NCBI GenBank assembly: GCA_021299835.1
Contig: JAJTER010000006.1
Location: 32,247 to 96,246 of the forward strand
Direction: 5' to 3'
Source of the DNA: Saprospiraceae bacterium
GTDB lineage: Bacteria; Bacteroidota; Bacteroidia; Chitinophagales; Saprospiraceae
Length of the DNA: 64,000 nt
The notes under the pieces were generated by a model. That model did no database searches. It worked only from the letters and a program-made list of their open reading frames with translations, and had not been told where the DNA came from. The position numbers were made by a program, and so were the translations under genes. Positions 1 through 10,472 of the stretch are shown piece after piece (the stretch's first letter is position 1; each line of letters opens with the position of its first letter).

Positions 1-553
1 TGCCTAAAAGCAATGAAATATCTGCCACCCGATAAACTGAAAACAATTTCATTGCATTTTTTGCCGGGAGATACCTGTCCTTATAAAAAGCTACCAATAA
101 AAAAGAGGCTATACCTATGATTTCCCAACCTGCAAACAAGGTTTCGAAATTACCTGAAAACTCAATGATAGTTAACCCTAAAAAGAAAAAAAGCATATTG
201 TTAAAAAAACGTTTAAATCCTTTTTCCCTATGCAGATAGGTTTTACTGAAGGTTGAAACAAGTAATAGAATAAAATCTGTGATAACTGCAAAAATAATAG
301 TCTGATTATCCATGTATAAATGGAAAGAAAAATTTTCATTATTGGCTTTATACAATGCAGGACCCTCAAAAAAAATAGCACCATTATGATGAAAGTACAA
401 CTGGATACTTACCCAAATAAGCAATAAAAAATGAGATAAAAGGGTAATGAAAACGGTTCTGTAAATTATTTTCTCCTGATGATTACTCGGTAGTAGTGAA
501 ATCAGAAAACCAATAAATGGAATTATGACAAACAAAGGAATATATGGATTCAT
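1..553 (-). CDS. dabB: DabB-like proton-conducting membrane subunit (NuoL family), 3' end missing
   Basis: This reading frame starts at an ATG at 553 and is still open at the left edge, so only about the first 184 residues are present. It is a hydrophobic protein with several membrane segments. It carries the NuoL/MrpA-family signature GWEIIGIASFLLVAFY, followed by AMKLFSVYRVADISLLLG, which resembles the K-A-x-x-x-NRVGD region of proton-translocating antiporter subunits. It lies 6 bp downstream of the dabA stop. In DAB (DABs accumulate bicarbonate) systems such a subunit pairs with DabA and is thought to couple cation flux to CO2 hydration. The family and position are clear; the pairing is inferred from adjacency. 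A NADH-dehydrogenase-type NuoL is less likely because no other nuo gene is visible. Confidence 0.8.
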   Translation of the reverse strand, partial: MNPYIPLFVIIPFIGFLISLLPSNHQEKIIYRTVFITLLSHFLLLIWVSIQLYFHHNGAIFFEGPALYKANNENFSFHLYMDNQTIIFAVITDFILLLVSTFSKTYLHREKGFKRFFNNMLFFFLGLTIIEFSGNFETLFAGWEIIGIASFLLVAFYKDRYLPAKNAMKLFSVYRVADISLLLG

Positions 554-559
554 TCTTTT

Positions 560-3115
560 TTAGTTTAAAATATGAACAGGAATGTGCTCTTGCGTAGCAT
601 GGTATATTTCGTTTGTTTTCATCTCTGTTGCCAAATCGATTAACACATGAACATCATTACTTTCATTCACTTTTTTTAGTAAAGGGGTATAAGGGTAAAA
701 CTGATCATTTTTGAAAAAGTACAATTGATTAGATTCCGGATGAATAGCTGTAATTAAAACCCACCCATTTTTAAACCATTCATAATATTCAGGACTCGAT
801 TGAATTGTTTTCAAAACAACCTCAGGGAAATGCTCTACAATCAACATTAATCTTACCGGATCATGTACCTCAATCATTTGTAAAGGTAGGCCAGGTCTTA
901 AATCACCATCTGAACTGTTTGCCACTCCAATTAACCCCATTACATTGTGAGGTAATTTTGTTCCTGCCCCCATTTTATAATTATCAACCCTGGAAAAATA
1001 ATATTCGAGATTAATTCCCCCACAAACAATGGGAAGCGGCTTCATAACACCCAATAAACGATCACCATTCGGATCAGTTCGGTAATCATAAGAATTCATG
1101 AATGCCCGACGGTCCAGGAAAAGACCTTTAGTAAGCTGCCGATGACCAACGAAACAAAGGGCATTTGTTCCATGCCCCAATTCAGGTCGAGGCTCAAAAT
1201 AAGAAACTGATCTCTTCTGAATTGATTTACGAACGTGTTTTATGTCCTTATTAGTCTTGATGGAAGCAAACCTTCTGGATCGTTCCTTTGCATTTAAATC
1301 TAAGGCCTCTTCAAAATTCACGACATTTAAGTTATGTTTTAATTTATTTTCCGGAGATAGCAAATCAAGGTCATAAAAAGCCATTTCATCACTTGCAGTA
1401 TCATGTAAAGCACCAATAAACTGTGTTTTCTCTGGAATAATCAATCCCCTACTTTTAAGTATCTTCCGGACTTCAATATGATTTGCCATAAAGGAAAAAA
1501 CCCTGGAATTTACAGAACCCGGACGACCACTACAGGCACCACAATCATGTGCTCCGTGATGTGGATTATTTGCACTACTGCTTCCATGAGCAACCGCATA
1601 GACAATGGGCGGAAAGTTTTGGCTTAAACCAATTCCGCAAAGTAAATTTTCCACTCTATCAGCCATCTCAGTAATTGTAAAACCTACCTGCAACCCATTT
1701 TCAACCACAATAGGAGTGGAAACCTCAATTTGAAGGGTTGAGGTTAGATTCATGTGAGCGAAAGCATCTGATATTGCAGCACTCATTTTAGGTCTGAAAA
1801 TATCCAGAACCATTTGAATGGCAGCCCAAAAGCCAAGAGAGAGGGTGATCACAAAACCTCTAAACATGGTATTTGCCTTTTTACTAAAAAGAATTTCATG
1901 ACCACGAACCCCTTTTGATTCAATTTCCCTGATTAAATATTTAGGCGTAACGGGAGCTGGACATAATTTTTCATAAAATTTTCCATTGGCGGGATGGAAG
2001 AAGAATTCAACCCCAAAAAAACCCGGACAACCCATTGTTTCGCAATGTGGTTGAACATGTTCAAGATGTCTCCTAATGGAACACTCTCTTTCATCAATAC
2101 AGAAAATACCTATAAACTCCGTCTGTGAATTAATTTGAGAACTGTCCTTTACAGGTAAAGATTTTTTCTGTTTTTGTAAAGAAATTATACCTGCAAAAAC
2201 TTCATCATAATAACTCCATTCAAAAGCCATTTGCCATAGAATGAGTACCTCTTTTAATTCTGTTCTGCGAATAGGTGCAAATAAATCAGCGGGCTCCTTA
2301 GGTACAAGTTGTCCCAAAGGCTGCCAATTATCACCAAACTCTACCGTTAATGCATCAATTTCAAGTAACAATTCGAGGATAATAAAATCCTTTAAGGTAA
2401 CAGACTTAGGATAAAGAATTGAATTGGGGTTATCCTCAATGGCACCAACAATACCACTCCAGCCACGATGAGTAAATTGCTGGTCGAAAATATATTCCTG
2501 AAAAAGAGTTTCTTTTCCAACCAATAATTTTAACAATCCAGTAATACTTAAATTCTGTTCGAAAAGTAAGTTTTTGGCTCTCTGTGTTTTAAAAAAACTG
2601 GAAAAACTTTTCTCTTCCAATAATTTAACGGCGGCTATTAAGCCTTTATCCTCAAATGGGAAATGCCAAAGTGCAATGCCTTGATCAAGATAACTTCCAA
2701 TGATTCTAAATAATAAAGGTTGGATTGCGTTATCCAAATCAATGTGATAAAATCGCTGCCAATTTTTTCTAAACAAGCCAACCTCAGGTAGTATATTAAA
2801 ATCATAAGATTTATTTAATACCTTATCTAACCAACCTGGAAAATCAGCCTCTCCAAATTTGTCCAAAATAGTTTTAGTCAAAATTTCTGTCCGGATTCGC
2901 CCTAACGTATGCAATTTTCTGAATTCATTTAAGGACAGGGTGACCTTACAACCAAATAAAGATGAAGCTTTAAAGATACCCTCAAAAAATTCATTGTGTT
3001 GAAAGGCGTGCAATGAATTGTGATGAATAAAATCCTTAAGAGGTGTTTGGGATGGCAAATAATGTTTTAACTCATGTAAAACATGATCTTCATCAAAAGC
3101 GATATGTTTTGTCAT
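560..3115 (-). CDS. dabA: DabA, inorganic-carbon transporter subunit (DUF2309, beta-carbonic-anhydrase-like)
   Basis: This 851-residue protein belongs to the DUF2309/DabA family, the zinc-binding cytoplasmic half of DAB complexes that trap CO2 as bicarbonate. The four zinc-site residues described for Halothiobacillus DabA (Cys-Asp plus His-Cys) can be placed: C339 and D341 in FCIDERECSIRRH, H510 in AVAHGSSS, and C525 in HDCGACSG. The H-to-C spacing of 15 matches the reference. No signal peptide is visible. The gene is 15 bp after sulP and 6 bp before dabB, so the three are probably one transcript. All key residues are retained, so it is expected to be active. Confidence 0.93.
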   Translation of the reverse strand: MTKHIAFDEDHVLHELKHYLPSQTPLKDFIHHNSLHAFQHNEFFEGIFKASSLFGCKVTLSLNEFRKLHTLGRIRTEILTKTILDKFGEADFPGWLDKVLNKSYDFNILPEVGLFRKNWQRFYHIDLDNAIQPLLFRIIGSYLDQGIALWHFPFEDKGLIAAVKLLEEKSFSSFFKTQRAKNLLFEQNLSITGLLKLLVGKETLFQEYIFDQQFTHRGWSGIVGAIEDNPNSILYPKSVTLKDFIILELLLEIDALTVEFGDNWQPLGQLVPKEPADLFAPIRRTELKEVLILWQMAFEWSYYDEVFAGIISLQKQKKSLPVKDSSQINSQTEFIGIFCIDERECSIRRHLEHVQPHCETMGCPGFFGVEFFFHPANGKFYEKLCPAPVTPKYLIREIESKGVRGHEILFSKKANTMFRGFVITLSLGFWAAIQMVLDIFRPKMSAAISDAFAHMNLTSTLQIEVSTPIVVENGLQVGFTITEMADRVENLLCGIGLSQNFPPIVYAVAHGSSSANNPHHGAHDCGACSGRPGSVNSRVFSFMANHIEVRKILKSRGLIIPEKTQFIGALHDTASDEMAFYDLDLLSPENKLKHNLNVVNFEEALDLNAKERSRRFASIKTNKDIKHVRKSIQKRSVSYFEPRPELGHGTNALCFVGHRQLTKGLFLDRRAFMNSYDYRTDPNGDRLLGVMKPLPIVCGGINLEYYFSRVDNYKMGAGTKLPHNVMGLIGVANSSDGDLRPGLPLQMIEVHDPVRLMLIVEHFPEVVLKTIQSSPEYYEWFKNGWVLITAIHPESNQLYFFKNDQFYPYTPLLKKVNESNDVHVLIDLATEMKTNEIYHATQEHIPVHILN

Positions 3116-3130
3116 TTTCTCCGGTTTAAA

Positions 3131-4720
3131 TTAGGATTTTAGTCTTCTGGCGGCCAAAGGATGATTAGAGATTTGATTTAACTGATCTAATCCCTGAAAT
3201 TCTACCTTACCGCCTGAACTTTCATAATCATTTTTAAAATGATGAAGATTTTCCAATACGGAATGGTCAACTAAACTTAGTTCAGAAAAATCAATCGAAA
3301 TAACTTCCTTTTGAGGGAGTTCATCCAGGATCTTTTTTAATCCAAGCCAATTTGAAAAAATAGCACATTGTTCAATAATTAATCTGGGGCCAAATTCTTC
3401 ATCAACCACTCTGATGGTTGCTTTAAATAAACTTTTAAATTTTGCACCATTAAACAAGTGAATGATTAATTTTAACACTATGCCTGCTGCGATACCTACC
3501 AATAAATCTTCGAATAAAGTAAAAAATATAGTTACCAGGAAAATAGCTAATTGTTCTTTACCAATTTTAAATATGTGAACGAATTCCATTGGATGAGCCA
3601 GTTTAAATCCTACGGTAATCAACATAGCAGCTAAGGCAGTGTTGGGAATCATCTCAAGTAGCGGAACGGCAAGTAAAAGAAATATCAAAATAAAAAAGCC
3701 ATGGAAAAAATTAGCCCATCTTGTTTTTCCGCCATTGTAAAGATTATTTGAACTTCTAGCCACCTCTGAAATCATCGGAAGACCGCCCAAAATTCCACTG
3801 ATTATATTTCCTATACCAATAGCTATCAAATCCTTATTTGTATTTGATTTTTGTTTTGCGGGATCAAGAATATCAATCGCTTTAACCGTTAACAAAGATT
3901 CTAAAGTTCCAACTAAAGCAAACATTATAACGTATTTAATAAAAATACCGGTTTGGCTTAATCCTGAAAAATCGGCATTCATCTGTAAACTATCTATAAA
4001 ATTGCCAATATGAACTAAGGTATAAGTTGGAGCAGTATTCTTAAAATCCAGGAAGATTCCGGCAGGAATAGAAAATGCTAAAATGATGAGCGGTGCAGGA
4101 ATTTTCCTTAAGATTGGATTTTTTAAGGTTTGCCAAACAAATAAAATAATAAGAGAAATTACACCAATCACTGCAACTTTCGGATTCATATTGAAGATAA
4201 ATTCCGGGATGGAAGCCAGTAACTCCAATGGATCTTTACCTTTTGTAAATAGTGGATCTACATTTAACAAAACGGGGATTTGTTTTGCTATGATTATCAA
4301 TCCTATGGCAGCAAGCATTCCATGAATGGCAGATAAAGGAAAAAAGTTTGCCCAATTTCCAAGTTTAAATACGCCAAAGAGAATTTGAATGACACCAGCC
4401 ACTATGATGGTGCCCATGGCCAGATGCCAACCTTTCTCCCCACCACCAAAATCGGCCACTGCACTGGCAGCAATAACAATCAGACCTGCCGCAGGTCCTT
4501 TTATAGTTAATTTGGATCCAGCAAAAAAGGAAACGACCATACCACCAATAATAGCTGAAATAAGGCCCATTAGCGGAGGAAAATCAGATGCTTTAGCTAT
4601 ACCTAAACTTAGAGGAAGAGCAAGTAAGGAAACAATCAGCCCAGATATAATATCTGAACTTTGAATAGATTCTTTTCCCTTTACTGTGTTACCGTTGGAT
4701 GAATTTTTATTGGAATCCAT
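3131..4720 (-). CDS. SulP-family anion permease with C-terminal STAS domain
   Basis: The 529-residue protein has a SulP core: an N-terminal motif region with DIISGLIVSLLALPLSLGIA, many membrane helices, and the conserved stretch GGLPMISEVARSSNNLYNGG. The last 90 or so residues form a cytoplasmic STAS domain (EVISIDFSELSLVDHSVLE). SulP proteins exchange sulfate, bicarbonate, chloride or other anions, and sequence alone does not fix the substrate. Because it is 15 bp upstream of dabA, bicarbonate is the best inference, as for BicA-type transporters. The first 40 residues are hydrophilic and Ser/Asn-rich. The start is the ATG at 4720. Confidence 0.9.
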   Translation of the reverse strand: MDSNKNSSNGNTVKGKESIQSSDIISGLIVSLLALPLSLGIAKASDFPPLMGLISAIIGGMVVSFFAGSKLTIKGPAAGLIVIAASAVADFGGGEKGWHLAMGTIIVAGVIQILFGVFKLGNWANFFPLSAIHGMLAAIGLIIIAKQIPVLLNVDPLFTKGKDPLELLASIPEFIFNMNPKVAVIGVISLIILFVWQTLKNPILRKIPAPLIILAFSIPAGIFLDFKNTAPTYTLVHIGNFIDSLQMNADFSGLSQTGIFIKYVIMFALVGTLESLLTVKAIDILDPAKQKSNTNKDLIAIGIGNIISGILGGLPMISEVARSSNNLYNGGKTRWANFFHGFFILIFLLLAVPLLEMIPNTALAAMLITVGFKLAHPMEFVHIFKIGKEQLAIFLVTIFFTLFEDLLVGIAAGIVLKLIIHLFNGAKFKSLFKATIRVVDEEFGPRLIIEQCAIFSNWLGLKKILDELPQKEVISIDFSELSLVDHSVLENLHHFKNDYESSGGKVEFQGLDQLNQISNHPLAARRLKS

Positions 4721-4735
4721 TGTATCAAAGATTAA

Positions 4736-4752
4736 AACTCTTTTTAAGAGTT
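4736..4752 (-). terminator. Small hairpin between the 116-aa gene and sulP
   Basis: A perfect 7-bp inverted repeat (AACTCTT / AAGAGTT, 3-nt loop) is followed on the minus strand by TTAATCTTT. It could be a weak terminator or attenuator for the upstream small gene. The stem is AT-rich and the T-run is poor, so confidence is low. Confidence 0.25.
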
Positions 4753-4807
4753 GTTAATAAATAAACCACTAAATGATGTTTCCTGGTGAAACCTACGTGC
4801 TGTTTAT

Positions 4808-5158
4808 TTAACAATCAATCTTTAAGGAACAAAAAAGGATTACCCTATTGATGATAAGGGGAAAAAGCAAACTGGAATTTGCTACTAAGCTGCCATTTGG
4901 TTGGGTAGGAGGTGGGAGAAATGTATATGATTCGGTAAAACCAAATAACAAATCATCTTCTATTTCTTCGTTTTCAACTATTAAAAGTTTAACTGAATCA
5001 TTTATGGAAAAAGGATTTATAAAATCCCCTCCATTTTTGAGATGCTTTTGTTTTAATTGAATCTCTAGTTTGTGAGATAGCGAATAGGCGTAGGTTACAT
5101 CTTTGCCAAGGAGCAAGAAGCAAGCAAGAAGAAAAATAAAACGCCTAATAATATACAT
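4808..5158 (-). CDS. Small secreted hypothetical protein upstream of the SulP-Dab genes
   Basis: I do not recognise this 116-residue protein. It begins with a clear Sec-type signal (Arg-Arg, then FIFLLACFLLLG, with likely cleavage near TYA), followed by a short charged region, a Pro-rich PPPTQPNG stretch and a hydrophobic C-terminal segment ending in a Cys-containing tail. It is co-directional with sulP, 87 bp upstream. The gap between them contains a small hairpin, so it may be a separate transcript. No similar gene is seen elsewhere in the window. Confidence 0.5.
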   Translation of the reverse strand: MYIIRRFIFLLACFLLLGKDVTYAYSLSHKLEIQLKQKHLKNGGDFINPFSINDSVKLLIVENEEIEDDLLFGFTESYTFLPPPTQPNGSLVANSSLLFPLIINRVILFCSLKIDC

Positions 5159-5312
5159 ATAAAAGCTTAATTATGCAAATCTAGTATTTTAATTAACTTA
5201 TCCTAACTATTAAATAATATTTTTGAACTGAAAGAATAACTTACATTTTTATTTTCGCTAAATTGGTGATTAATTTGATTTTTTTGAATGCACCAAACCA
5301 AAATTTATATTC

Positions 5313-8300
5313 ATGTCATTTAAAATTAACTTTTTATTCCTAATCATCGCATTTTGTGGTTCATCTCTTACTGCACAGGAAAATGGAAAGCAACCTTCTA
5401 TTACCGTTGAGGAAGACTATTTTCACCCTGTCAAATGGCGGAACATAGGCCCATTCAGAGGAGGACGATCTGTTACAGCAACAGGTGTTTCAAATGACCC
5501 ACTCACCTATTACATGGGCACAACGGGCGGAGGGTTATGGAAAACCAGTGATGCAGGTCATAATTGGTTTAATATTTCTGATGGATTTTTTAAAACCGGG
5601 TCCGTCGGCGCTGTGGCAGTTTCTTCCTCTGATCCAAACATTGTGTATTGTGGAATGGGCGAACATGCGCCAAGGGGTGTCATGACTTCTTATGGTGATG
5701 GCGTTTATAAATCAACCGATGCAGGTAGAACCTGGACAAAAATAGGATTAGATAAAACAAGGCAAATTGCCAGAATAATCATTCATCCAACAAATCCAGA
5801 TATTGTATATGTGGCAGCTCAGGGCGCTTTAAATGGTCCAACCCCTGAAAGAGGCATTTATAAAAGTACCGATGGTGGTAAAACCTGGAAAAACACCCTT
5901 TTTGTAGATAATGGGACTGGTTGCAATGACCTTTCCATCGATCCAAATAATGCATTGATTATGTATGCGTCCATGTGGGAACACAACCGTTCACCATGGA
6001 AAGTTACCAGTGGCGGTCCAGGAAGCGGTCTTTATAAATCGGTCGATGGGGGCGACTCCTGGTTTAAGATACACAAAGGCCTTCCTGATGGGAAAGGTAA
6101 AATGGGAATTTCTGTCAGTGGAGCAAATTCAGATGTTGTTTATGCCCTCATCGAAGGTGACACTGAAAAAGAGGAAGGAGGGCTTTTTGTATCAACAAAT
6201 GCAGGGGCAAACTGGTCTAAGATAAGCAGTGATCACCGGCTCGTTCAACGTGCCTGGTACTACATAGAGGTTTTCGCTGATCCAAATGATGAACACACGG
6301 TGTACGTTTTAGGGCCACCTGCACTAAGATCTATTGATGGCGGCAAAACATGGGAAATATTAAACACCTCACATGGTGATCATCATGATCTTTGGATTAA
6401 TCCTAAAAATTCAAAGAATATGGTCATCGCAGACGATGGTGGTGCTTCTATTACATTTGATAGAGGAGCAAACTGGACGGAGCAACAAAATATGCCTACT
6501 GCGCAGATGTATCGCATCAATGTTGATAATCAGTTTCCATATAGAATTTATGGTGGACAACAAGACAATACCTCCGTTTCAATTGCCTCACGATCTTTAG
6601 GCAATTATGGAATTAGCACAAAAGATTGGGTCAGTTCAGCAGGAGGTGAAAGTGCATTTTTAGCCTTCGATCCTGATAATCCTCGTTTTGTCATGGGAGG
6701 AAGTTACCTGGGTACTATTGATATATTAGATACAAAAGCTGAGGCCAGTTCCAATATTATGCCTTCGCCTATTCAATATCTGGCGCTGGAACCAAAATAC
6801 ATGAAATACAGGTACAATTGGAACGCTCCTATTATCTGGTCAAAACATGAGGCCAATACCTTCTATCATGGAGCTCAGGTTTTACTTAAAACCAAGGATA
6901 TGGGGCTATCCTGGGAGGAAGTATCTCCAGATTTAACCAGAAATGATAAAGACAAACAAGGTAAAGGAGGTGGACCTTATACCAATGAGATTGTGGGCGC
7001 AGAAAATTATGGCACCTTAAGTTATGTCCTTGAATCTCAACATGAAAAAGGGGTGATTTGGACAGGTAGTGATGACGGATTGGTTCATCTGACCATGGAC
7101 GGAGGCAAAACATGGAAAAATGTTACCCCACCTGTTCTTCCTGAATGTCTAATAAACGCTATTGAGGTATCCCCTCACAATAAGGCCATTGCATATATAG
7201 CAGCAACCCGATATAAATTTAATGATTTTAAACCGTATCTGTTTAAGACCACAAATTATGGTAAAACCTGGACAAATATTTCCAGTGGTATTCCGGAAGG
7301 TGCCTATACCCGGGTGGTCAGGGAAGATGATAAGTTACCTGGATTACTCTTTGCAGGAACAGAAACGGGCCTTTATATTTCAAGAAATGGGGGAACAACC
7401 TGGAAACCTTTTACATTGAATTTCCCCGTTGTACCTGTCACTGATTTAATGGTTAAACATGGTGATTTGATCGCAGCAACCTCCGGTCGTTCTTTCTGGA
7501 TTTTAGATGATCTGGAGGTAATTAGAAATTATAATGTCAGTGATTCAACTAAAACACTTCTTTATCCTATAGAAGATACCTATCAGGTGAATGGTGGAAG
7601 TAAGTTAAATGAACCTGGAAATGATGCCAGTGGAACCGACCTTAAGGAAGGCGTCAATCCTTCTACCGGTGTGGTGATTTACTATCATTTGCCAAAAGAT
7701 CAAAGTAATAATCCATTGGAAAAATTGAAAATGAATATTTATGATTCAAACAATACATTGGTAAGAACATTTTCCAGTGATCAAAAATCACATTTCCAAA
7801 GGTATGATGGAGGACCCTCAAAAGAACCTGTTTTAAGTGTTTCTAAAGGCTTAAACCGTTTTGTATGGGATATGAGGACCTTTTCAAGACCCGGCGTGCC
7901 AAATGTTTATATAGAAGGAAGTTATCGAGGTCATAAGGTGATGCCAGGGAAATATATCGTTGAATTGGAATTTGCCGGGGAAAAATGGTCAAAAGAGGTG
8001 AATATCTTATCAAATCCTCATATTAATGTTCCCACAGAGGTTTACCAGGAATATAATACATTGTTGACTCAATTATCAAGTACCTATACCACTATGGTAA
8101 ATACGGTAAACCAGATGAGTGAATATAAGGAACAATTGGATCGAAGCATACTTTACCTTATAAAAAAAGAATCTAACGTTAAGCTAGACTTAAGTACCTC
8201 TAATAAATTAATTGAGGATATTGAAAATTGGGACAAGAACATGGTACAGCGAAAATCAAAAGCGTATGATGACGTTGACAATTTTGAAAATAAAATGACA

Positions 8301-8510
8301 GGTAATTATCTGTTTTTAGTAAATCAGGCAGAAAGCGATATTCCGGTAGTAACTAGGGCTGTCCTGGATGAACAAAAAAGGCTCGATGCGCTTTGGTCTG
8401 CCGCTTATAAAGAAGCACTAAATATCATGGACATCGAATTACCCGCTCTTAATAAATGGTTATTGGAAAATGGGGTTGGTGCCATAAATCTTTACCAAAA
8501 GAAGAATTAA
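5313..8510 (+). CDS. Exported VPS10/sortilin-type BNR-repeat protein (glycosyl hydrolase-like)
   Basis: This 1065-residue protein starts with a signal peptide ([16 protein letters not shown]). About 700 residues of propeller follow, with many Asp-box/BNR repeats of the type [24 protein letters not shown] and SRNGGTTW. The C-terminal third contains a beta-rich section (residues about 770-880) and a helical end. It matches the large exported proteins usually annotated as 'glycosyl hydrolase' or 'WD40/YVTN/BNR-like repeat' in Bacteroidota. Asp boxes are structural, so enzymatic activity is not shown, and a role in binding or degrading peptides or sugars is only a family-level guess. It is directly followed by alkB with no spacer. 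Confidence 0.85.
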   Translation: MSFKINFLFLIIAFCGSSLTAQENGKQPSITVEEDYFHPVKWRNIGPFRGGRSVTATGVSNDPLTYYMGTTGGGLWKTSDAGHNWFNISDGFFKTGSVGAVAVSSSDPNIVYCGMGEHAPRGVMTSYGDGVYKSTDAGRTWTKIGLDKTRQIARIIIHPTNPDIVYVAAQGALNGPTPERGIYKSTDGGKTWKNTLFVDNGTGCNDLSIDPNNALIMYASMWEHNRSPWKVTSGGPGSGLYKSVDGGDSWFKIHKGLPDGKGKMGISVSGANSDVVYALIEGDTEKEEGGLFVSTNAGANWSKISSDHRLVQRAWYYIEVFADPNDEHTVYVLGPPALRSIDGGKTWEILNTSHGDHHDLWINPKNSKNMVIADDGGASITFDRGANWTEQQNMPTAQMYRINVDNQFPYRIYGGQQDNTSVSIASRSLGNYGISTKDWVSSAGGESAFLAFDPDNPRFVMGGSYLGTIDILDTKAEASSNIMPSPIQYLALEPKYMKYRYNWNAPIIWSKHEANTFYHGAQVLLKTKDMGLSWEEVSPDLTRNDKDKQGKGGGPYTNEIVGAENYGTLSYVLESQHEKGVIWTGSDDGLVHLTMDGGKTWKNVTPPVLPECLINAIEVSPHNKAIAYIAATRYKFNDFKPYLFKTTNYGKTWTNISSGIPEGAYTRVVREDDKLPGLLFAGTETGLYISRNGGTTWKPFTLNFPVVPVTDLMVKHGDLIAATSGRSFWILDDLEVIRNYNVSDSTKTLLYPIEDTYQVNGGSKLNEPGNDASGTDLKEGVNPSTGVVIYYHLPKDQSNNPLEKLKMNIYDSNNTLVRTFSSDQKSHFQRYDGGPSKEPVLSVSKGLNRFVWDMRTFSRPGVPNVYIEGSYRGHKVMPGKYIVELEFAGEKWSKEVNILSNPHINVPTEVYQEYNTLLTQLSSTYTTMVNTVNQMSEYKEQLDRSILYLIKKESNVKLDLSTSNKLIEDIENWDKNMVQRKSKAYDDVDNFENKMTGNYLFLVNQAESDIPVVTRAVLDEQKRLDALWSAAYKEALNIMDIELPALNKWLLENGVGAINLYQKKN

Positions 8511-9095
8511 ATGCTCGATAGTCAGAATATTTTACCTTACGATGGGGAAGTTTATTATGAAAAATGCATTTGGGATAACCTCAAGGCTGAAAATCTTTTC
8601 CGTGAAATGCAACAACATTTGCAATGGCAACATGATGAGCTGATGATGTTTGGAAAAAAAATAACGACTAACAGAAAAGTGGCCTGGTATGGTGATAAAA
8701 CATATACCTACACCTATTCCCGCACAACTAAAACAGCTTTACTCTGGCATCCTTTGTTACTTCCTATTAGGGAAAAAACCGAAACAGTGTCAGACGCTTC
8801 ATTTAATGCTTGTTTATGTAATTTCTATCACCATGGAAACGAGGGAATGACCTGGCATAGTGACGATGACAAAGAATTTGGATTAAATCCAACGATTGCT
8901 TCTCTTAGTTTTGGCGCCGAAAGAACCTTTAGCTTCCGACATAAAATTACTAAAGAAGTAATATCCATCATTTTAGAAAGTGGAAGTGTACTACTAATGA
9001 AGTCAAATACGCAATCTCACTGGGTGCATGCCTTACCAAAGTCAGCTAAAATTAAGGACCCAAGAATCAATTTGACCTTTAGATTGGTTGTGTAA
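8511..9095 (+). CDS. AlkB-like 2-oxoglutarate/Fe(II) dioxygenase (alkylation repair)
   Basis: The 194-residue protein resembles the AlkB/ALKBH2 family, which oxidatively removes methyl groups from 1-methyladenine and 3-methylcytosine. The iron ligands are visible as H116 and D118 in MTWHSDDD and H173 in HWVHALPKS. The 2-oxoglutarate-binding arginines lie in DPRINLTFR. The fold motif SLSFGAERTFSFRH is also typical. The ATG at 8511 immediately follows the preceding TAA, so it is probably co-transcribed with the BNR protein, although the functions have no obvious link. Length is normal for the short ALKBH2-like bacterial branch. Confidence 0.9.
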   Translation: MLDSQNILPYDGEVYYEKCIWDNLKAENLFREMQQHLQWQHDELMMFGKKITTNRKVAWYGDKTYTYTYSRTTKTALLWHPLLLPIREKTETVSDASFNACLCNFYHHGNEGMTWHSDDDKEFGLNPTIASLSFGAERTFSFRHKITKEVISIILESGSVLLMKSNTQSHWVHALPKSAKIKDPRINLTFRLVV

Positions 9096-9113
9096 GAATG
9101 TTAAAAAAATTAA

Positions 9114-9950
9114 ATGAAAAAGTTATCTTTCTGGATTTTCTTAGGTTACCTCATCTACTTCCTTTTGAGTGGGGAAGAGGAGGTTGATGAAACGGTTGTG
9201 AGACCACCCATTCCTGAGGATATTCCCTATAATGAGACAACAGGTTGTAAATCATTGGATAAACAATGGGCATGGAATTCTTTAGATGGGAATAATTATG
9301 AAATGTCTTTTCCTGTTTGTCAGGAATTATACGATGAAAGTGTTTCTACCCGCGAAAATATTGGCTATCCGGAATATGAACTTTCAGATATTGAATATTG
9401 CAAATTTATTTATGAACAACTTTTAAGTGCCGTTGAATTTCCAACCAATGAACTTGCATCAGGTTATAAAAATATCATTGATGAGGCTAATCTTGATTAT
9501 ATGGGCGCCCTAAATTTGATTATATCAAGTATTCAGGCTATCCCCTACACATTAATTATCAATGAGAATTGTCCTTATGTCCTAAACGGTGTCAAATATA
9601 TAAACAACTGTGCCCCACTGGAAAGTGGACAGGGATGCTGTGGAAATATTCAGCCCTTTGGCGTTTATTCCCCCATGGAGTTTTTATACCACGAAGCAGG
9701 TGATTGCGATACAAGAACCGTTTTTGCTTATGCTGTGTTAAAAAATTTAGGCTTTGACGCGGTAGTCATAAATGGAGAAGAACATTCTATGCTCGCTGTT
9801 CATCTGCCCAAAAGCCCGGAGGCGGGGTCAGCTCATATAAAAGACCAGAGGGGGAAAAAATATTATGTGTGGGAACTTACGGGAAAGGACTGGGGTCTTG
9901 GCGTAAACCCAGACGTAAATTTGAATAAATGGGATATTGTATTACCTTAA
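9114..9950 (+). CDS. Transglutaminase-like (cysteine protease fold) exported or anchored protein
   Basis: This 278-residue protein has a short N-terminal hydrophobic segment (FWIFLGYLIYFLL), which may be a signal anchor. A C-terminal transglutaminase-like core follows. The putative catalytic Cys is C198 in HEAGDCDTRT, the His is H224 in GEEHSMLAV and the acidic residue is E254 in YYVWELTG. That Cys-His-acid order fits the transglutaminase superfamily. Four additional cysteines (residues about 153-176) could form disulfides, consistent with a periplasmic location. The substrate is unknown. It sits 18 bp after alkB and 11 bp before the DUF350-like gene. Confidence 0.7.
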   Translation: MKKLSFWIFLGYLIYFLLSGEEEVDETVVRPPIPEDIPYNETTGCKSLDKQWAWNSLDGNNYEMSFPVCQELYDESVSTRENIGYPEYELSDIEYCKFIYEQLLSAVEFPTNELASGYKNIIDEANLDYMGALNLIISSIQAIPYTLIINENCPYVLNGVKYINNCAPLESGQGCCGNIQPFGVYSPMEFLYHEAGDCDTRTVFAYAVLKNLGFDAVVINGEEHSMLAVHLPKSPEAGSAHIKDQRGKKYYVWELTGKDWGLGVNPDVNLNKWDIVLP

Positions 9951-9961
9951 AATAAAGAATT

Positions 9962-10438
9962 ATGCTAAACGAATGGATGGACTTAGGCACCTTGACCATA
10001 CTATCAATTTTTTACCTTTTTACCTTTGCCCGAGTACAATCGAATTTCTTCGATAAATACCTGGAAGAAAAAAATGCTGCCATACTCATTGTTTTTGGCT
10101 CTTCTCTACTCGCTGCTGGTATTAACTTAAATCATATATCGGACACAAGTTCTGATGCCATGCGATTTTTAATTAGTCAAAACGAATGGGCAAAAGCCAT
10201 AGGTTTTGCCCTGCTTTTCTTTGCTGGAATGTGGGTTTTTTCTTATGTTCTCTTTAGAATTACCTTTTTTATTACAGGTTTCTTAACTCCTGAATCTGAA
10301 CTAAATGAGTTGAGGAAGAATAATATAGAAATTGCTTTAGTACACGCTATTATTATATTGGTGCTAAGTTTTGTATTGGCTCCCGCAATTACCCGGGTAG
10401 CCTCTCATTTTGTACCCTACCCTACTTTGCCGTTCTAA
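9962..10438 (+). CDS. DUF350-like inner-membrane protein
   Basis: The protein has 158 residues and four predicted membrane helices. It includes the segment LTPESELNELRKNNIEIALV, resembling the conserved E-x-E-L-x-N-N-x-A-x-A motif of DUF350 (YjfL-type) proteins. No biochemical function is established for the family. The gene directly follows the transglutaminase-like gene and ends at a strong terminator, so it is the last gene of this plus-strand run. Confidence 0.6.
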   Translation: MLNEWMDLGTLTILSIFYLFTFARVQSNFFDKYLEEKNAAILIVFGSSLLAAGINLNHISDTSSDAMRFLISQNEWAKAIGFALLFFAGMWVFSYVLFRITFFITGFLTPESELNELRKNNIEIALVHAIIILVLSFVLAPAITRVASHFVPYPTLPF

Positions 10439-10470
10439 AATAAAAGGGGGCTTGCTGGCCCCCTTTTATT
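10439..10470. terminator. Strong bidirectional intrinsic terminator
   Basis: A perfect 12-bp stem (AATAAAAGGGGG / CCCCCTTTTATT, loop 10451-10458) lies exactly between two convergent genes. It has a T-rich tail on both strands, so it can end both the DUF350-like transcript and the glutathione peroxidase transcript. Confidence 0.9.
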
Positions 10471-10472
10471 TC

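Noticed and set aside
4848..5060. Plus-strand frame of 70 codons opposite the small secreted protein
   Set aside because: It has no signal or recognisable motif, and the minus-strand frame has a clear signal peptide and runs with its neighbours.
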